Below, in pieces: positions 55,512 through 64,000 of a DNA stretch of 64,000 bases; within the stretch, counting starts at the first letter, position 1; each line of letters opens with the position of its first letter. The stretch covers positions 41,001 through 105,000 of the forward strand of contig CABZXU010000002.1 of the NCBI GenBank assembly GCA_902529805.1. Direction: 5' to 3'. Under the pieces are notes generated by a model, which saw only the letters and a program-made list of their open reading frames with translations, ran no database searches and was not told where the DNA came from. The stretch is from an uncultured Marinoscillum sp. (GTDB lineage Bacteria; Bacteroidota; Bacteroidia; Cytophagales; MED-G16). Made by a program: the position numbers and the translations under genes.

Positions 55512-57560
55512 ATGAACAGTAAAGATCAGATAGTAAAACAAAAAATTGAAGATTTAAAATCGGAAATAGAATATCATAATAATCTTTATTATAATGAAGA
55601 CATTAATGAAATTACAGATTTAGAGTTTGACAAAAAATTAAGTTATTTAATTGAACTTGAAAAAAAATATCCAAAGTTCAAAACAAATGACTCACCATCT
55701 CAAAGAGTTGGAGGTACAATAACAAAAAAATTTGAAACAAAAAATCATGAAACCCCAATGCTTTCTTTATCAAATACTTACTCAGAATCAGAACTGATAG
55801 ATTTTGATAAAAGAATGAAAAAAAATTTACCAAATCAAAAGATAGATTATACATGTGAAATAAAATATGATGGAGTTGCTTTAAGTTTAATTTATGAAAA
55901 TAGAAAACTAAAGTATGCATTAACTAGAGGCGATGGAAAAAAAGGAGATAATATAACTACAAACGCATATACAATTAGATCTATTCCGTTAAAGCTATCT
56001 TCAATTGCCCCAAATTATTTAGAGGTTAGAGGAGAAGTATTTATTTCCAAATCAAATTTTAAAAAATTAAATTATTATAAAAAAAAAAACAATGATCCAT
56101 TATTTGCTAATGCTAGAAATACCGCTTCTGGAACTTTAAAACTTCAAGATTCATCTGAAGTTGCTAAAAGAAAATTAGATTGTTTTGTATACTCATTAAA
56201 TAGTAAATTTGAATCAGTAAATAATCATAATGAAGCTCTAAAAACATTAAAAAATTTAAATTTTAATGTACCTGATTCTTATAAAAAATGTAATAGTATT
56301 GAGGAGGTTATCTCCTACATAAAGTTTTGGGAGAATAAAAGAGAAAATCTTGATGTAGAAACTGATGGAATTGTTATTAAGGTTAATAATTTTAATCAAC
56401 AAAAAGAACTTGGTTTTACAAGTAAAAATCCAAGATGGGCAATTGCTTATAAATATAAATCAGAAAGTGCTGAAACATCTCTAAAAGATATAACTTATCA
56501 AGTGGGAAGAACTGGAGCAATTACACCTGTAGCGCATCTTAAACCAATTAAGCTAAGTGGTTCAATAATAAGAAAAGCTTCATTATATAATTTTAATGAA
56601 ATAAAAAGGCTCGATTTAAGAATTGGTGACACTATAATTATTGAAAAAGGTGGAGAAATTATACCTAAAATAACAGGAGTAAATATTGATAGGAGATCAA
56701 ATGAAAGTAAGGCAATCAAATTTATAACTCAATGTCCATCTTGTAGTTCTCAAATTTCAAAAATAAAGAATGAAGCAAATTATTATTGCAGAAACCACAA
56801 GAACTGCTTACCTCAAATTGTAGGTAAAGTCCAACATTTTATAGGAAAAGAAGCAATGAATATTGAATTTTTAGGACCAGAAACAATTAAAGGGTTAATT
56901 AATAATGACTTAATTAAAAATATTGCTGACTTATATAAATTAAATTATGATGACCTTTTTGATTTGAAAATAGAATATAAAAACTCAGAGGGAGAAAGAA
57001 AAATCAGAAGTTTAAAAGAAAAGTCTTGTCAAAATATTTTAAATAGCATTATTAAATCTAAAAACTCAAGTTATTCAAACATTCTTTTTGGTCTTGGAAT
57101 AAGATATGTGGGAAAGTCAACAGCTGAAGTACTCTCAGAAAACTTTAAAAATATTGAAAAATTAATTAATGCAAAATATGATGATATTATTCGAACTAGT
57201 GAAATTGGAGATAAAATAGCGAAAAGTATTAGTCATTTTTTTAGTGATAATGATAACATTTCAATTATTTCAGAACTTGAAAAAAATGGACTTAAATTAT
57301 ATAGCAAAAAGAATATTAATATTAACTCATCAATAAAGGATATAAAATTTGTTATCACTGGTACATTTAATGACTATAGCAGAAATGAGTTAAAAAATAT
57401 TATTAAAAGATATGGAGGTAAAGTATCTTCTAGTATTTCAAAAAATACTGATTTTTTAATATTGGGGGAAAATTTTGGGCCATCAAAAAAATCTAAAGCA
57501 GATAACTTAGGAACAAATATTATTTCTGAAAACGATTTTAAAAATTTACTATTGAAATGA
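55512..57560 (+). CDS. ligA: NAD-dependent DNA ligase
   Basis: 682 residues. An N-terminal Ia domain (YYNEDINEITDLEFDKKL) precedes the adenylation domain with the active-site Lys118 in EIKYDGVAL, then come an OB fold (VGRTGAITPVAHLKP), a four-Cys zinc finger (CPSC...YYCRNHKNC), helix-hairpin-helix repeats and a C-terminal BRCT domain (about 605-682, FVITGTFNDYSRNELKNII). It seals nicks in DNA replication and repair. The ATG start at 55512 is 59 bases after the SDR. Its TGA overlaps the next gene by 4 bases. Confidence 0.97.
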   Translation: MNSKDQIVKQKIEDLKSEIEYHNNLYYNEDINEITDLEFDKKLSYLIELEKKYPKFKTNDSPSQRVGGTITKKFETKNHETPMLSLSNTYSESELIDFDKRMKKNLPNQKIDYTCEIKYDGVALSLIYENRKLKYALTRGDGKKGDNITTNAYTIRSIPLKLSSIAPNYLEVRGEVFISKSNFKKLNYYKKKNNDPLFANARNTASGTLKLQDSSEVAKRKLDCFVYSLNSKFESVNNHNEALKTLKNLNFNVPDSYKKCNSIEEVISYIKFWENKRENLDVETDGIVIKVNNFNQQKELGFTSKNPRWAIAYKYKSESAETSLKDITYQVGRTGAITPVAHLKPIKLSGSIIRKASLYNFNEIKRLDLRIGDTIIIEKGGEIIPKITGVNIDRRSNESKAIKFITQCPSCSSQISKIKNEANYYCRNHKNCLPQIVGKVQHFIGKEAMNIEFLGPETIKGLINNDLIKNIADLYKLNYDDLFDLKIEYKNSEGERKIRSLKEKSCQNILNSIIKSKNSSYSNILFGLGIRYVGKSTAEVLSENFKNIEKLINAKYDDIIRTSEIGDKIAKSISHFFSDNDNISIISELEKNGLKLYSKKNININSSIKDIKFVITGTFNDYSRNELKNIIKRYGGKVSSSISKNTDFLILGENFGPSKKSKADNLGTNIISENDFKNLLLK

Positions 57561-58057
57561 GTTATTTTTTGCCTTTCATAAATTATTTAGAATCTAAAAA
57601 ACATAGAATAAATAGAAAATCAATTAACTATAAAAAATCTTTATCAATAGCTATAGTTTATTATTATGAGTCAGAAATAAAACAAAAATTTGTAAATAAA
57701 TTTTTAAACAACCTTAAAAAGGATAATAAAAAAGTAGACTTATATCCAATAATAGAATTTACCAATGCCGAAAATAGATATTTGTATACGTTTAAAATAA
57801 AACATTTAAACTTTATGGGGGAATGGAAAAGTAATAATGCTAACAACTTAATCTATCATCCTTACGATTATTTAATATATATTGATTTAAATCTTAATGA
57901 AGAAGTTAAAAATATATTGATTCGATCATTAGCAAAATGTAGAATAGGATTTAAGAATGAAAAAAAATTATTTGATCTTATAATCAGATCAAAAAATGAA
58001 TTTGATTTCGAATATAGATTAGATGAGCTTAATAAATATTTAAAAATGATAAAATAA
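57557..58057 (+). CDS. Conserved small protein, DUF6913-like
   Basis: 166 residues, soluble and rich in Lys and Asn. It has alternating strands and helices (SIAIVYYYESEIKQKFVNKFL, VDLYPIIEFTNAENRYLYTF, DYLIYIDLNLNEEVKNILIRSLAKCRIGF). I associate this pattern with a Bacteroidota-specific family (DUF6913), often found beside ligA; that assignment is from memory. The function is unknown. It is translationally coupled to ligA (ATGA overlap). A strong hairpin starts directly after its stop codon. Confidence 0.7.
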   Translation: MSYFLPFINYLESKKHRINRKSINYKKSLSIAIVYYYESEIKQKFVNKFLNNLKKDNKKVDLYPIIEFTNAENRYLYTFKIKHLNFMGEWKSNNANNLIYHPYDYLIYIDLNLNEEVKNILIRSLAKCRIGFKNEKKLFDLIIRSKNEFDFEYRLDELNKYLKMIK

Positions 58058-58086
58058 AATAGGGCAGTGATAATCACTACCCTATT
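58058..58086. terminator. Bidirectional terminator hairpin
   Basis: AATAGGG-C-AGTGATAATCACT-A-CCCTATT: two perfectly matched arms of 7 and at least 4 bases with one internal C/A mismatch and a small loop. It lies between two convergent genes (the DUF6913-like gene on + and the H1-like gene on -). It is the only clear terminator-like hairpin I found at a convergent junction in the window. Confidence 0.8.
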
Positions 58087-58120
58087 CATAAAATTATAAA
58101 TAAAATTATAATTTTATTTC

Positions 58121-58297
58121 TTATGAAGCATTCTTTTTAGCTTGAACTTCTTTTCTTACGTCTTGAGCCCAAATCTTTAAAGCTTGCATTCCTTTTCTTA
58201 CTCTTGTACCAGCAGCTTTATTTCCTTTGTCATAAAACTTTGAGAAGTCTCCACCGAGACCTTCAACTAAATTTGTTAATTCATCATATCTACCCAT
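58121..58297 (-). CDS. Histone H1-like small basic protein
   Basis: 58 residues from ATG 58297 to TAA 58121. It begins MGRYDELTNLVEGLGGDF and continues with FYDKGNKAAGTRVRKGMQAL, the conserved core of Bacteroidota histone H1-like (Hc1-related) proteins, ending in a Lys-rich stretch. It probably binds DNA as a nucleoid protein. The gene stands alone, with the hairpin at 58058-58086 just downstream. About 98 bases separate it from the next gene upstream; that spacer is AT-rich and I see no clear promoter element in it. Confidence 0.88.
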   Translation of the reverse strand: MGRYDELTNLVEGLGGDFSKFYDKGNKAAGTRVRKGMQALKIWAQDVRKEVQAKKNAS

Positions 58298-58395
58298 AAT
58301 ATATAAATTTAAGTTATTAAAAAATGGTAATTATTTAACACAATTTACTCAAAATGTTATTAAAAAAAGAAATAGAAAGGGTTTTTTTAGGTTTT

Positions 58396-59646
58396 TTAAG
58401 ACAAAATTGAGCCTTTTTGACCCATTTTTTTATAAATCCCTGAGTCTAATTGCTTTTTCACCTCTTTAAAAGCAGAAATTGTTTGATCTACATCTTCTAA
58501 TTTATGAGACGCTGTAGGGATAATTCTTAACATAATCACCCCTTTTGGAACAACAGGATAAATAACACCTGAACAAAAAATTCCATAATTAGATCTTAAA
58601 TCTTTAATTAAATTAGTACATTCATAAACTCCTCCTTTTAATATAATTGGAGTTACTGGTGATTGAGTAGTTCCAATATCAAAACCATTATTTTTTAATT
58701 CTGATTGAATTTTATCTACTACTTCCCAAAGTTTAGTTTTAAAACTAGGATTATTTATTAAAAGTTCTAATCTCTTAAGATTCCCGATAACTATAGGCAT
58801 TGGTAAGGATTTTGCAAAAATCTGAGATCTTAATTTATACCTTAAATTATTAATAATATCTCTATTCCCAGATACAAATGCACCAATACTTGCCATTGAT
58901 TTGGCAAAAGTTGAAAAATAAAGATCTATATCATCTTGGACATTTAGATGCTCTCCAACACCAGCACCAGTTGGTCCCATAGTGCCAAATCCATGAGCGT
59001 CATCAACTAATAAACGAAAATTATACTGTGTTTTTAATTTTACAATATCTGAAAGTTTTCCCATATTACCTAACATCCCAAAGACACCCTCAGTAATAAC
59101 TAGAATACCTCCTCCTGATTCGGAAACAATATTCTCAGCTCTCTTTAGCTGTTTCTCAAGACTTTCAATATCATTATGAGAAAACACAAATCTTTTGCCT
59201 ATGTGCAACCTTAATCCATCGATTATACACGCATGACAGTCTGCATCATAAACTATTACATCATTCCTATCAACTAAAGAATCAATTATTGACAATACAC
59301 CTTGATATCCATAATTTAAAAGAATAGTATCCTCTTTTTTAACAAAAGACGAAAGATTTTTTTCTAATTCTTCATGATAAATAGAATTTCCAGACATCAT
59401 CCTTGCACCCATTGGATATCCTAAACCCCATTCTTTAGATGCTTCTGAATCAACCTTCCTAACCTCCGGATGGTTTGCTAGCCCCAAATAATTATTTAAG
59501 CTCCAATTTAAAACTTTTTTACCTTTAAATTTCATCCAAGGACCAATCTCACCTTCTAATTTAGGAAACATATAGTAATTATCATCCATGTCAGAATGAA
59601 CACCTAAATGACCTTTATTTTCTAATATTTTTTTAAATAAGTCCAT
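58396..59646 (-). CDS. Serine palmitoyltransferase-like alpha-oxoamine synthase
   Basis: 416 residues. A PLP enzyme of the alpha-oxoamine synthase group: MMSGNSIYHEELEKNLSSF, YDADCHACIIDGLRLH, LLVDDAHGFGTMGPTGAG and the PLP lysine in STFAKSMASIG (Lys249). An N-terminal extension (about 1-45, MFPKLEGEIGPWMKFKGKKVLNWSLNNYLGLANHP) is typical of a Bacteroidota subgroup. Candidate reactions are Ser plus acyl-CoA (sphingolipids) or cysteate plus acyl donor (sulfonolipids/capnine, which matter for gliding in Flavobacteria). Sequence reading alone cannot separate these, or rule out 2-amino-3-ketobutyrate CoA ligase. It is a single gene, not linked to other lipid genes here. Confidence 0.82.
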   Translation of the reverse strand: MDLFKKILENKGHLGVHSDMDDNYYMFPKLEGEIGPWMKFKGKKVLNWSLNNYLGLANHPEVRKVDSEASKEWGLGYPMGARMMSGNSIYHEELEKNLSSFVKKEDTILLNYGYQGVLSIIDSLVDRNDVIVYDADCHACIIDGLRLHIGKRFVFSHNDIESLEKQLKRAENIVSESGGGILVITEGVFGMLGNMGKLSDIVKLKTQYNFRLLVDDAHGFGTMGPTGAGVGEHLNVQDDIDLYFSTFAKSMASIGAFVSGNRDIINNLRYKLRSQIFAKSLPMPIVIGNLKRLELLINNPSFKTKLWEVVDKIQSELKNNGFDIGTTQSPVTPIILKGGVYECTNLIKDLRSNYGIFCSGVIYPVVPKGVIMLRIIPTASHKLEDVDQTISAFKEVKKQLDSGIYKKMGQKGSILS

Positions 59647-59717
59647 GCTAAAATATTAAGGTTGCTAATTTACAAATAATAATTTTTTATAAGAAAAATT
59701 CAAAAAATAAGATTTAA

Positions 59718-61046
59718 TTAATTAGTAACGTTAACCTCTACTTTCGTTTGACCCTGATCTTTGGATTTATTAGGTTTCTTTTCCTTTATCTCTATTTTAC
59801 TTCCATCCTTTAAATCTTTTGAAATTGCTATATATGGACCACTAACAATCTTATCATTTTCATCTAAATTCGATAATATTTCTATATTTTCAAAATCACT
59901 AATACCTGTTTCAATCTCTACTTCTTTTACTTTATCATTGTCTTGAATAAAAATAATTTGCTTAATTATTTCTTTATCTAAAGAGTCTTTTTTATTTCTT
60001 GTTGATACTGACGAAATAGGGACTATTTGGATGTTATCTTTTACCTGCGTTATTATTTCAACACTAGCTGTCATTCCAGGTTTAAATGGATTTGTTATAC
60101 CATCTTTCTGAAGATCAATAAATGATTCATTCAATATTCTTATTTTTACTTCAAATTCGGTAACAGCATCAGCAGATGGTTTTGGATTTGCAGTACTTGC
60201 TATCTCGGTAACTATTCCTTTAAATTTTTTATCCAGATTCATATATGAATCTACATCAATATCAACTTCATCTTCTAAACTTACCCTTACAATATCATTT
60301 TCATTAACATCAACTTTCACTTCCATTTTATTTAAATCAGCAACTCTTAATAATTCTGTGCCAGCCATTTGAGATGTTCCGACAACTCTTTCTCCGAGCT
60401 CAACACTTAATTTAGAAACTGTTCCATTCATTGGAGCTAATATTCTAGTTTTACTTAGATTTTCTTCAGCATCATCAACTGAGGCTGAAGCACTTTTAAC
60501 AACATATTGACTTGCCTTAACACTTTGTTTGCTAGATTCTAAATCCTGCACAGAAATTTTATAATTTGTTAGAGCAACTTCATAGTCCGAATCAGAAATT
60601 ACTTTTTGCTCATATAATTTTTTTTGTCTATTATATTCTAATTCAGTTTTCAAGAATTGAGCTTCTGCCCTAGCAAGACTTGATTTTGCACTAGAATAAT
60701 TGGCTAATTGCTGATTATAAGTTGCCTTAGCTCTTTCTAAAGCATTTATATAATTATCAGGTCTAATTTGAACTAATAAATCCCCTTCCTTAACAGAATC
60801 CCCTTCCATAATATTAAGTTCAATAATTTCGCCAGGAACTTCTGGACTAATATTTACTTCAATTTCTGGCTGAATCGAACCAGATGCTGTAACTAGCTCA
60901 ACAATTTTACCACGTTTTACATCTGATAATTCTACTTCTATAGCATCTTCACCACCAATCCATCCTCTCGACTTGGCTATCAAAATGAATATAACAGTAC
61001 CAATTATACAAGATCCAAGAATAATAAGTAATTTTTTATTTTTCAT
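59718..61046 (-). CDS. MacA/RND-type periplasmic adaptor protein
   Basis: 442 residues with an N-terminal membrane anchor (about 4-25), no lipobox. The lipoyl half-motifs are VPGEIIELNIMEGDSVKEGDLLVQI and ILAPMNGTVSKLSVELGERVVG, separated by a long coiled-coil hairpin (about 100-200). The beta-barrel and membrane-proximal domains follow (VDVNENDIVRVSLEDEVDIDVD). This arrangement is MacA-like, usually paired with a MacB ABC permease. Here only the TolC-like gene is adjacent (3 bases upstream); the permease is not in the window on this strand. The C terminus is Lys-rich. Confidence 0.9.
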   Translation of the reverse strand: MKNKKLLIILGSCIIGTVIFILIAKSRGWIGGEDAIEVELSDVKRGKIVELVTASGSIQPEIEVNISPEVPGEIIELNIMEGDSVKEGDLLVQIRPDNYINALERAKATYNQQLANYSSAKSSLARAEAQFLKTELEYNRQKKLYEQKVISDSDYEVALTNYKISVQDLESSKQSVKASQYVVKSASASVDDAEENLSKTRILAPMNGTVSKLSVELGERVVGTSQMAGTELLRVADLNKMEVKVDVNENDIVRVSLEDEVDIDVDSYMNLDKKFKGIVTEIASTANPKPSADAVTEFEVKIRILNESFIDLQKDGITNPFKPGMTASVEIITQVKDNIQIVPISSVSTRNKKDSLDKEIIKQIIFIQDNDKVKEVEIETGISDFENIEILSNLDENDKIVSGPYIAISKDLKDGSKIEIKEKKPNKSKDQGQTKVEVNVTN

Positions 61047-61049
61047 ATT

Positions 61050-62510
61050 TTAAAAAGTTAAGGGTTTCCCTTCATAAAAATCTAATATTTTTAATTTAAC
61101 AATATAATCATATTTTGATCTAAGCATATCACTTTTTGCATTAACTAAATTATTATTAGAAACTTGATATTCAGTAAAGTTTACTACTCCAAGATTATAT
61201 TGAGTTTTAATAACTCTAAAAGATTCTTCTAAAGCTTCTACTTGTTTTTTAGATGCAATAAAAGTTTTTGAAGCAGCAACTGCATCATTGTAAGCAGTTT
61301 CAATGCTTTGTCTTAATTGATTTTTTGATTCTAAAATATTTAATTCAGTAAGTCTTTTATTTACTTTTGATCTTTGAATATTTGATGATACTTGAAATCC
61401 ATTAAATAATGGTATATTAATTGATAAAGTCAATCGTTTACTCAAATAATCTTTCCATTGCTCAATGAGATTAAAATTATTATCAGAGCCAGATATTAAT
61501 GGAACTGATGTGACTGATGAAACTGTTTGAGATGGATCATTAGTCAAAAAACCTATCGGAATAGTTTTTGACTCAAACCCATCATAAAAGTTTCTTTGTC
61601 TATCAGCAAAGCTTGAATAATTTGTAGAAAAGCTAGTACTAACACTAATTGATGGAAATCTTCCACTTCTAGAAATCTTCAAATCATAATCAGCACTTTT
61701 CATACTCAAATCTAGACTTTTAATTTCAGGCAAAACATCTAAAGATGATTTGTATATATCCATTGGATTAGATCCAATAAAAATATTTGGATTAAAATCA
61801 ATATTTGGCTTTATAATTTCTAATTCTACATCTGTATCAACTAACATTATTTGCTTTAATCTTAATATTGATAGTTTATAATTATTTTCTTGTTGAACTA
61901 AATTCAATTCATCTCCAGCAAATTGAGCTTCAATATTTAATTTGTTTGTAACAGGTAAAGAACCAGCATCTACTAACTTTGTTGTTCTAATTAATTGTTC
62001 ACTTGTAGATTCTAATTGATTTTTAGCATTGGAAACTTGTTCCATACTAAATAGGACATTTAAGAATAAGTTAACAACATTTAAACTCAAATCATTTCCA
62101 GCTTTTTCTAAATCATAAGAACTCTTTTCTAAATCATTTCTTGATTTTTTTATAGAATTCCTTACCTGAAAACCATTAAATATTTGAAATTGAGAAAAAC
62201 CTGTAATACCTGAATTATAAGATTCCGTAGTAGTAAATTGATTAGTTGTAGGGTCAATAGACCTACCCCAGTTGTTTCCATAATTACCAGATAAATTTAA
62301 TGATGGTAACTGAGTTAATTTTGATTGTAATAAATTAATCTTTTGATTTTTAAGATTTAGTTGACTTTGTTTTAATTGAAGATTATTTTCTAGAGCAATT
62401 TCTATACATTGTTCAAAAGATAAATTAAGAATTCTCGCATTATCTTGAGCTTTCGAATAAAGACCTGAAAGTAAAAAAAATGCAACAAAAAAGTATAGTT
62501 TAATCTTCAT
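61050..62510 (-). CDS. TolC-family outer membrane channel
   Basis: 486 residues. A signal peptide (1-21, ending YSKAQ) and FEQCIEIALENNLQLKQSQLNLKNQ begin the first efflux repeat. The sequence PSLNLSGNYGNNWGRSIDPTTNQFTT is typical of the Bacteroidota TolC branch. The second repeat has VSTSFSTNYSSF and VIKTQYNLGVVNFTEYQVSNNNLVNAKSD. It is the channel partner of the MacA-like adaptor downstream. A possible -7 element (TAGCTTTG) lies at 62546-62553. Confidence 0.93.
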   Translation of the reverse strand: MKIKLYFFVAFFLLSGLYSKAQDNARILNLSFEQCIEIALENNLQLKQSQLNLKNQKINLLQSKLTQLPSLNLSGNYGNNWGRSIDPTTNQFTTTESYNSGITGFSQFQIFNGFQVRNSIKKSRNDLEKSSYDLEKAGNDLSLNVVNLFLNVLFSMEQVSNAKNQLESTSEQLIRTTKLVDAGSLPVTNKLNIEAQFAGDELNLVQQENNYKLSILRLKQIMLVDTDVELEIIKPNIDFNPNIFIGSNPMDIYKSSLDVLPEIKSLDLSMKSADYDLKISRSGRFPSISVSTSFSTNYSSFADRQRNFYDGFESKTIPIGFLTNDPSQTVSSVTSVPLISGSDNNFNLIEQWKDYLSKRLTLSINIPLFNGFQVSSNIQRSKVNKRLTELNILESKNQLRQSIETAYNDAVAASKTFIASKKQVEALEESFRVIKTQYNLGVVNFTEYQVSNNNLVNAKSDMLRSKYDYIVKLKILDFYEGKPLTF

Positions 62511-62545
62511 AAATTATATTATATCGTAGTTTAAACAATTCGCTG

Positions 62546-62553
62546 CAAAGCTA
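62546..62553 (-). promoter_or_regulatory. Possible -7 element of the TolC-MacA-like operon
   Basis: Reads TAGCTTTG on the - strand, matching TAnnTTTG, 35 bases before the ATG at 62510. It lies in the 48-base spacer after thyA, so these genes probably have their own promoter. Confidence 0.4.
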
Positions 62554-62558
62554 ATTAA

Positions 62559-63353
62559 TTATACTGAAACTTCTGCCTTAATATGTGGGTGAAATTTATA
62601 ATCAACCAATTCAAAATCATCATATTGAAATGAAAATATATCATTTATTTTTTTATTTATTTTCATTTTAGGCAAATCGTATGGTTTTCTAGTTAATTGT
62701 AATTTTGCCTGATCTAAATGATTTAAATAAAGATGTACATCTCCAAATGTATGAACAAAGTCACCATATTTAAGTCCACAAACATGAGATATCATCATTG
62801 TTAACAAAGCATAAGATGCTATATTGAAGGGCACACCTAAAAATACATCTGCACTCCTTTGATATAATTGACAAGATAATTTATTTTCATTAACATAAAA
62901 TTGAAACATTGTATGACATGGAGGTAAAGCCATATTATTTAAATCACCTACATTCCAAGCACTAACTATATGTCTTCTTGAATGAGGGTTATTTTTAATA
63001 TCAAAAATTAAATTTTTAATCTGATCCAATGAATTTCCATTTTTATCTTTCCATTTTCTCCATTGAACACCATAAACTGGGCCAAGATCTCCTTTTTCAT
63101 CTGCCCACTCATCCCAAATCCGAACCTTATTATCTTTCAAATATTTAATATTTGATTCACCTTTTAAAAACCATAATAATTCATGAATTATAGATCTAAG
63201 GTGAAGTTTTTTTGTGGTTAAACATGGAAAACCTTTGGTTAAATCAAATCGCATTTGATAACCAAAAACGCTTAAAGTTCCAGTACCTGTTCTATCAGAT
63301 TTTTTCTTACCATTTTTTAAAATATGTTTTAGTAAATCATGATATTGCTTCAT
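62559..63353 (-). CDS. thyA: Thymidylate synthase
   Basis: 264 residues, identical in length to the E. coli enzyme. It makes dTMP from dUMP with methylene-tetrahydrofolate. The catalytic Cys146 lies in [12 protein letters not shown]. Other signatures are [58 protein letters not shown] and GDVHLYLNH. No folA gene is beside it. It is divergent from bcp. Confidence 0.98.
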   Translation of the reverse strand: MKQYHDLLKHILKNGKKKSDRTGTGTLSVFGYQMRFDLTKGFPCLTTKKLHLRSIIHELLWFLKGESNIKYLKDNKVRIWDEWADEKGDLGPVYGVQWRKWKDKNGNSLDQIKNLIFDIKNNPHSRRHIVSAWNVGDLNNMALPPCHTMFQFYVNENKLSCQLYQRSADVFLGVPFNIASYALLTMMISHVCGLKYGDFVHTFGDVHLYLNHLDQAKLQLTRKPYDLPKMKINKKINDIFSFQYDDFELVDYKFHPHIKAEVSV

Positions 63354-63431
63354 AAATGAATTAATTTATACAAGTATAAATAATATAATTTGTTTTGATT
63401 AGCTTAATTTTAAAATATAATTTTCTATTAA

Positions 63432-63887
63432 ATGTCTTTAAAATTAAATGATAAATTACCGTATTTTATCCTAAAAAATCAATACGATAAAGAAGTAAAT
63501 AGTAAAAATTTTTATGGAAAAAATTTAGTTGTTTTCTTTTATCCTAAAGATGATACTCCTGGATGCACTATGGAAGTATGTAATTTTAGAGATAATTACA
63601 GTGAAATAAAAAAATATAACTCTAACATAATTGGAATTAGCTCTGACACAGTAAAATCACATAAAAACTTTTCTAAAAAATTTAATGTGACATATGACTT
63701 ATTAAGTGACTGCGATAATGCTGTGAAAAAATTATTTGGAGTTCCAAAAAGTTTATTTGGTTTACTACCTGGAAGAGTAACCTATATCTTTGATACGAAT
63801 GGATTTTTATTAAAAATTATTAACTCACAAATTAATATTTATGAGCATATTTCAAAAACTATTAAATTTTTAAAAGAATTAAAATAA
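63432..63887 (+). CDS. bcp: Thioredoxin-dependent thiol peroxidase (Bcp/PrxQ)
   Basis: 151 residues. The peroxiredoxin motif FFYPKDDTPGCTMEVCNFRDN holds the peroxidatic Cys45 and the resolving Cys50 (C-x4-C, the PrxQ alpha-2 type). GISSDTVKSHKNFSKKF and RVTYIFDTNGFLLKII are also characteristic. It reduces hydrogen peroxide and organic peroxides with thioredoxin. The ATG start is 79 bases from the divergent thyA start; no strong promoter motif was seen. Confidence 0.95.
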   Translation: MSLKLNDKLPYFILKNQYDKEVNSKNFYGKNLVVFFYPKDDTPGCTMEVCNFRDNYSEIKKYNSNIIGISSDTVKSHKNFSKKFNVTYDLLSDCDNAVKKLFGVPKSLFGLLPGRVTYIFDTNGFLLKIINSQINIYEHISKTIKFLKELK

Positions 63888-64000
63888 ATGAAAAATATCT
63901 TAATTTTTATTTTTTTATTAACCCTATCTTTTCTAGTTGTTTACAAAAGTTTTTTAGAAAAAAAAGAAATTAAAGATGCTATTAATTTAGTGCCTAAATC
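63888..64000 (+). CDS. Membrane-anchored protein, 5' part only
   Basis: The ATG at 63888 directly follows the bcp TAA with no gap. The 37 visible codons encode a hydrophobic segment (NILIFIFLLTLSFLVVYKSF) followed by a charged stretch (LEKKEIKDAINL). It could be a signal peptide or an N-terminal anchor. The gene runs off the window, so it cannot be identified. Confidence 0.6.
   Translation, partial: MKNILIFIFLLTLSFLVVYKSFLEKKEIKDAINLVPK

Noticed and set aside
1..64000. Prophage, transposon, toxin-antitoxin or restriction genes
   Set aside because: No integrase, transposase, terminase, methyltransferase-restriction pair or similar signature was seen in any frame read.

Overview
The window looks like a stretch of the core chromosome of a streamlined, AT-rich member of Bacteroidota, probably a marine Flavobacteriales-like lineage. 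The evidence is two proteins with the type B sorting domain of the type IX secretion system (T9SS), a histone H1-like small protein, repeated TAnnTTTG promoter elements, few visible Shine-Dalgarno sites, frequent TTG starts, and very tight packing. Three convergent gene pairs even share overlapping stop codons. No gene-free stretch exceeds about 300 bases. I saw no insertion sequence, prophage, CRISPR array or recognisable defence locus.

Layout. 1-5044: a truncated LysM/RlpA-like protein, then nfeD-like, kdsB and sppA on +, with an ICMT-like methyltransferase on -. 5050-8361 (-): a TPR plus PBP1-fold protein and guaA. 8475-14600: yebC-like, murB, a sorbosone-dehydrogenase-like lipoprotein (-), a sodium/solute symporter, an NTF2-like lipoprotein, a DUF4442 thioesterase-like gene and a tiny CDGSH protein. 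14597-30488 (-): a TetR regulator, a 2698-residue surface protein, a TolC/adaptor/RND efflux set and a membrane metallophosphoesterase, read in that order. 30638-36726 (+): purL (split by a frameshift), tRNA-Gln, prs, the L25 gene rplY and pth. 36732-43780 (-): metG, a dienoyl-CoA-reductase-like SDR, fabD, a DCC protein and a second T9SS protein. 43971-47490 (+): an actinobacterial Sdh1-like succinate dehydrogenase. 47503-50701: a sugar porter, a ROK kinase, tRNA-Leu and a SAM hydrolase-like gene. 50775-58057 (+): phoH, serB/serA/serC, an SDR, ligA and a small conserved protein. 58121-64000: H1-like, a serine palmitoyltransferase-like enzyme, a MacA/TolC pair, thyA, bcp and a truncated gene.

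How the genes work together. Most are housekeeping: nucleotide synthesis (guaA, purL, prs, thyA), envelope synthesis (kdsB, murB, fabD, the SPT-like enzyme), a complete serine pathway, translation (metG, rplY, pth, two tRNAs) and respiration (sdhCAB). The accessory core is the TetR-surface protein-efflux block. An 8.1 kb T9SS adhesin gene lies inside what is otherwise an ordinary regulator-plus-efflux operon and overlaps the regulator gene by 4 bases.

Most unusual observations. The giant protein carries three C-type-lectin-like modules whose two halves are in swapped order (circularly permuted), each inserted in the same loop of a Calx-beta domain. The purL reading frame breaks at a 7-A tract that matches a -1 slippery heptamer. 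The SDH membrane anchor has a Cys/His-rich motif reminiscent of the membrane-embedded Rieske-type centre reported for mycobacterial Sdh1.
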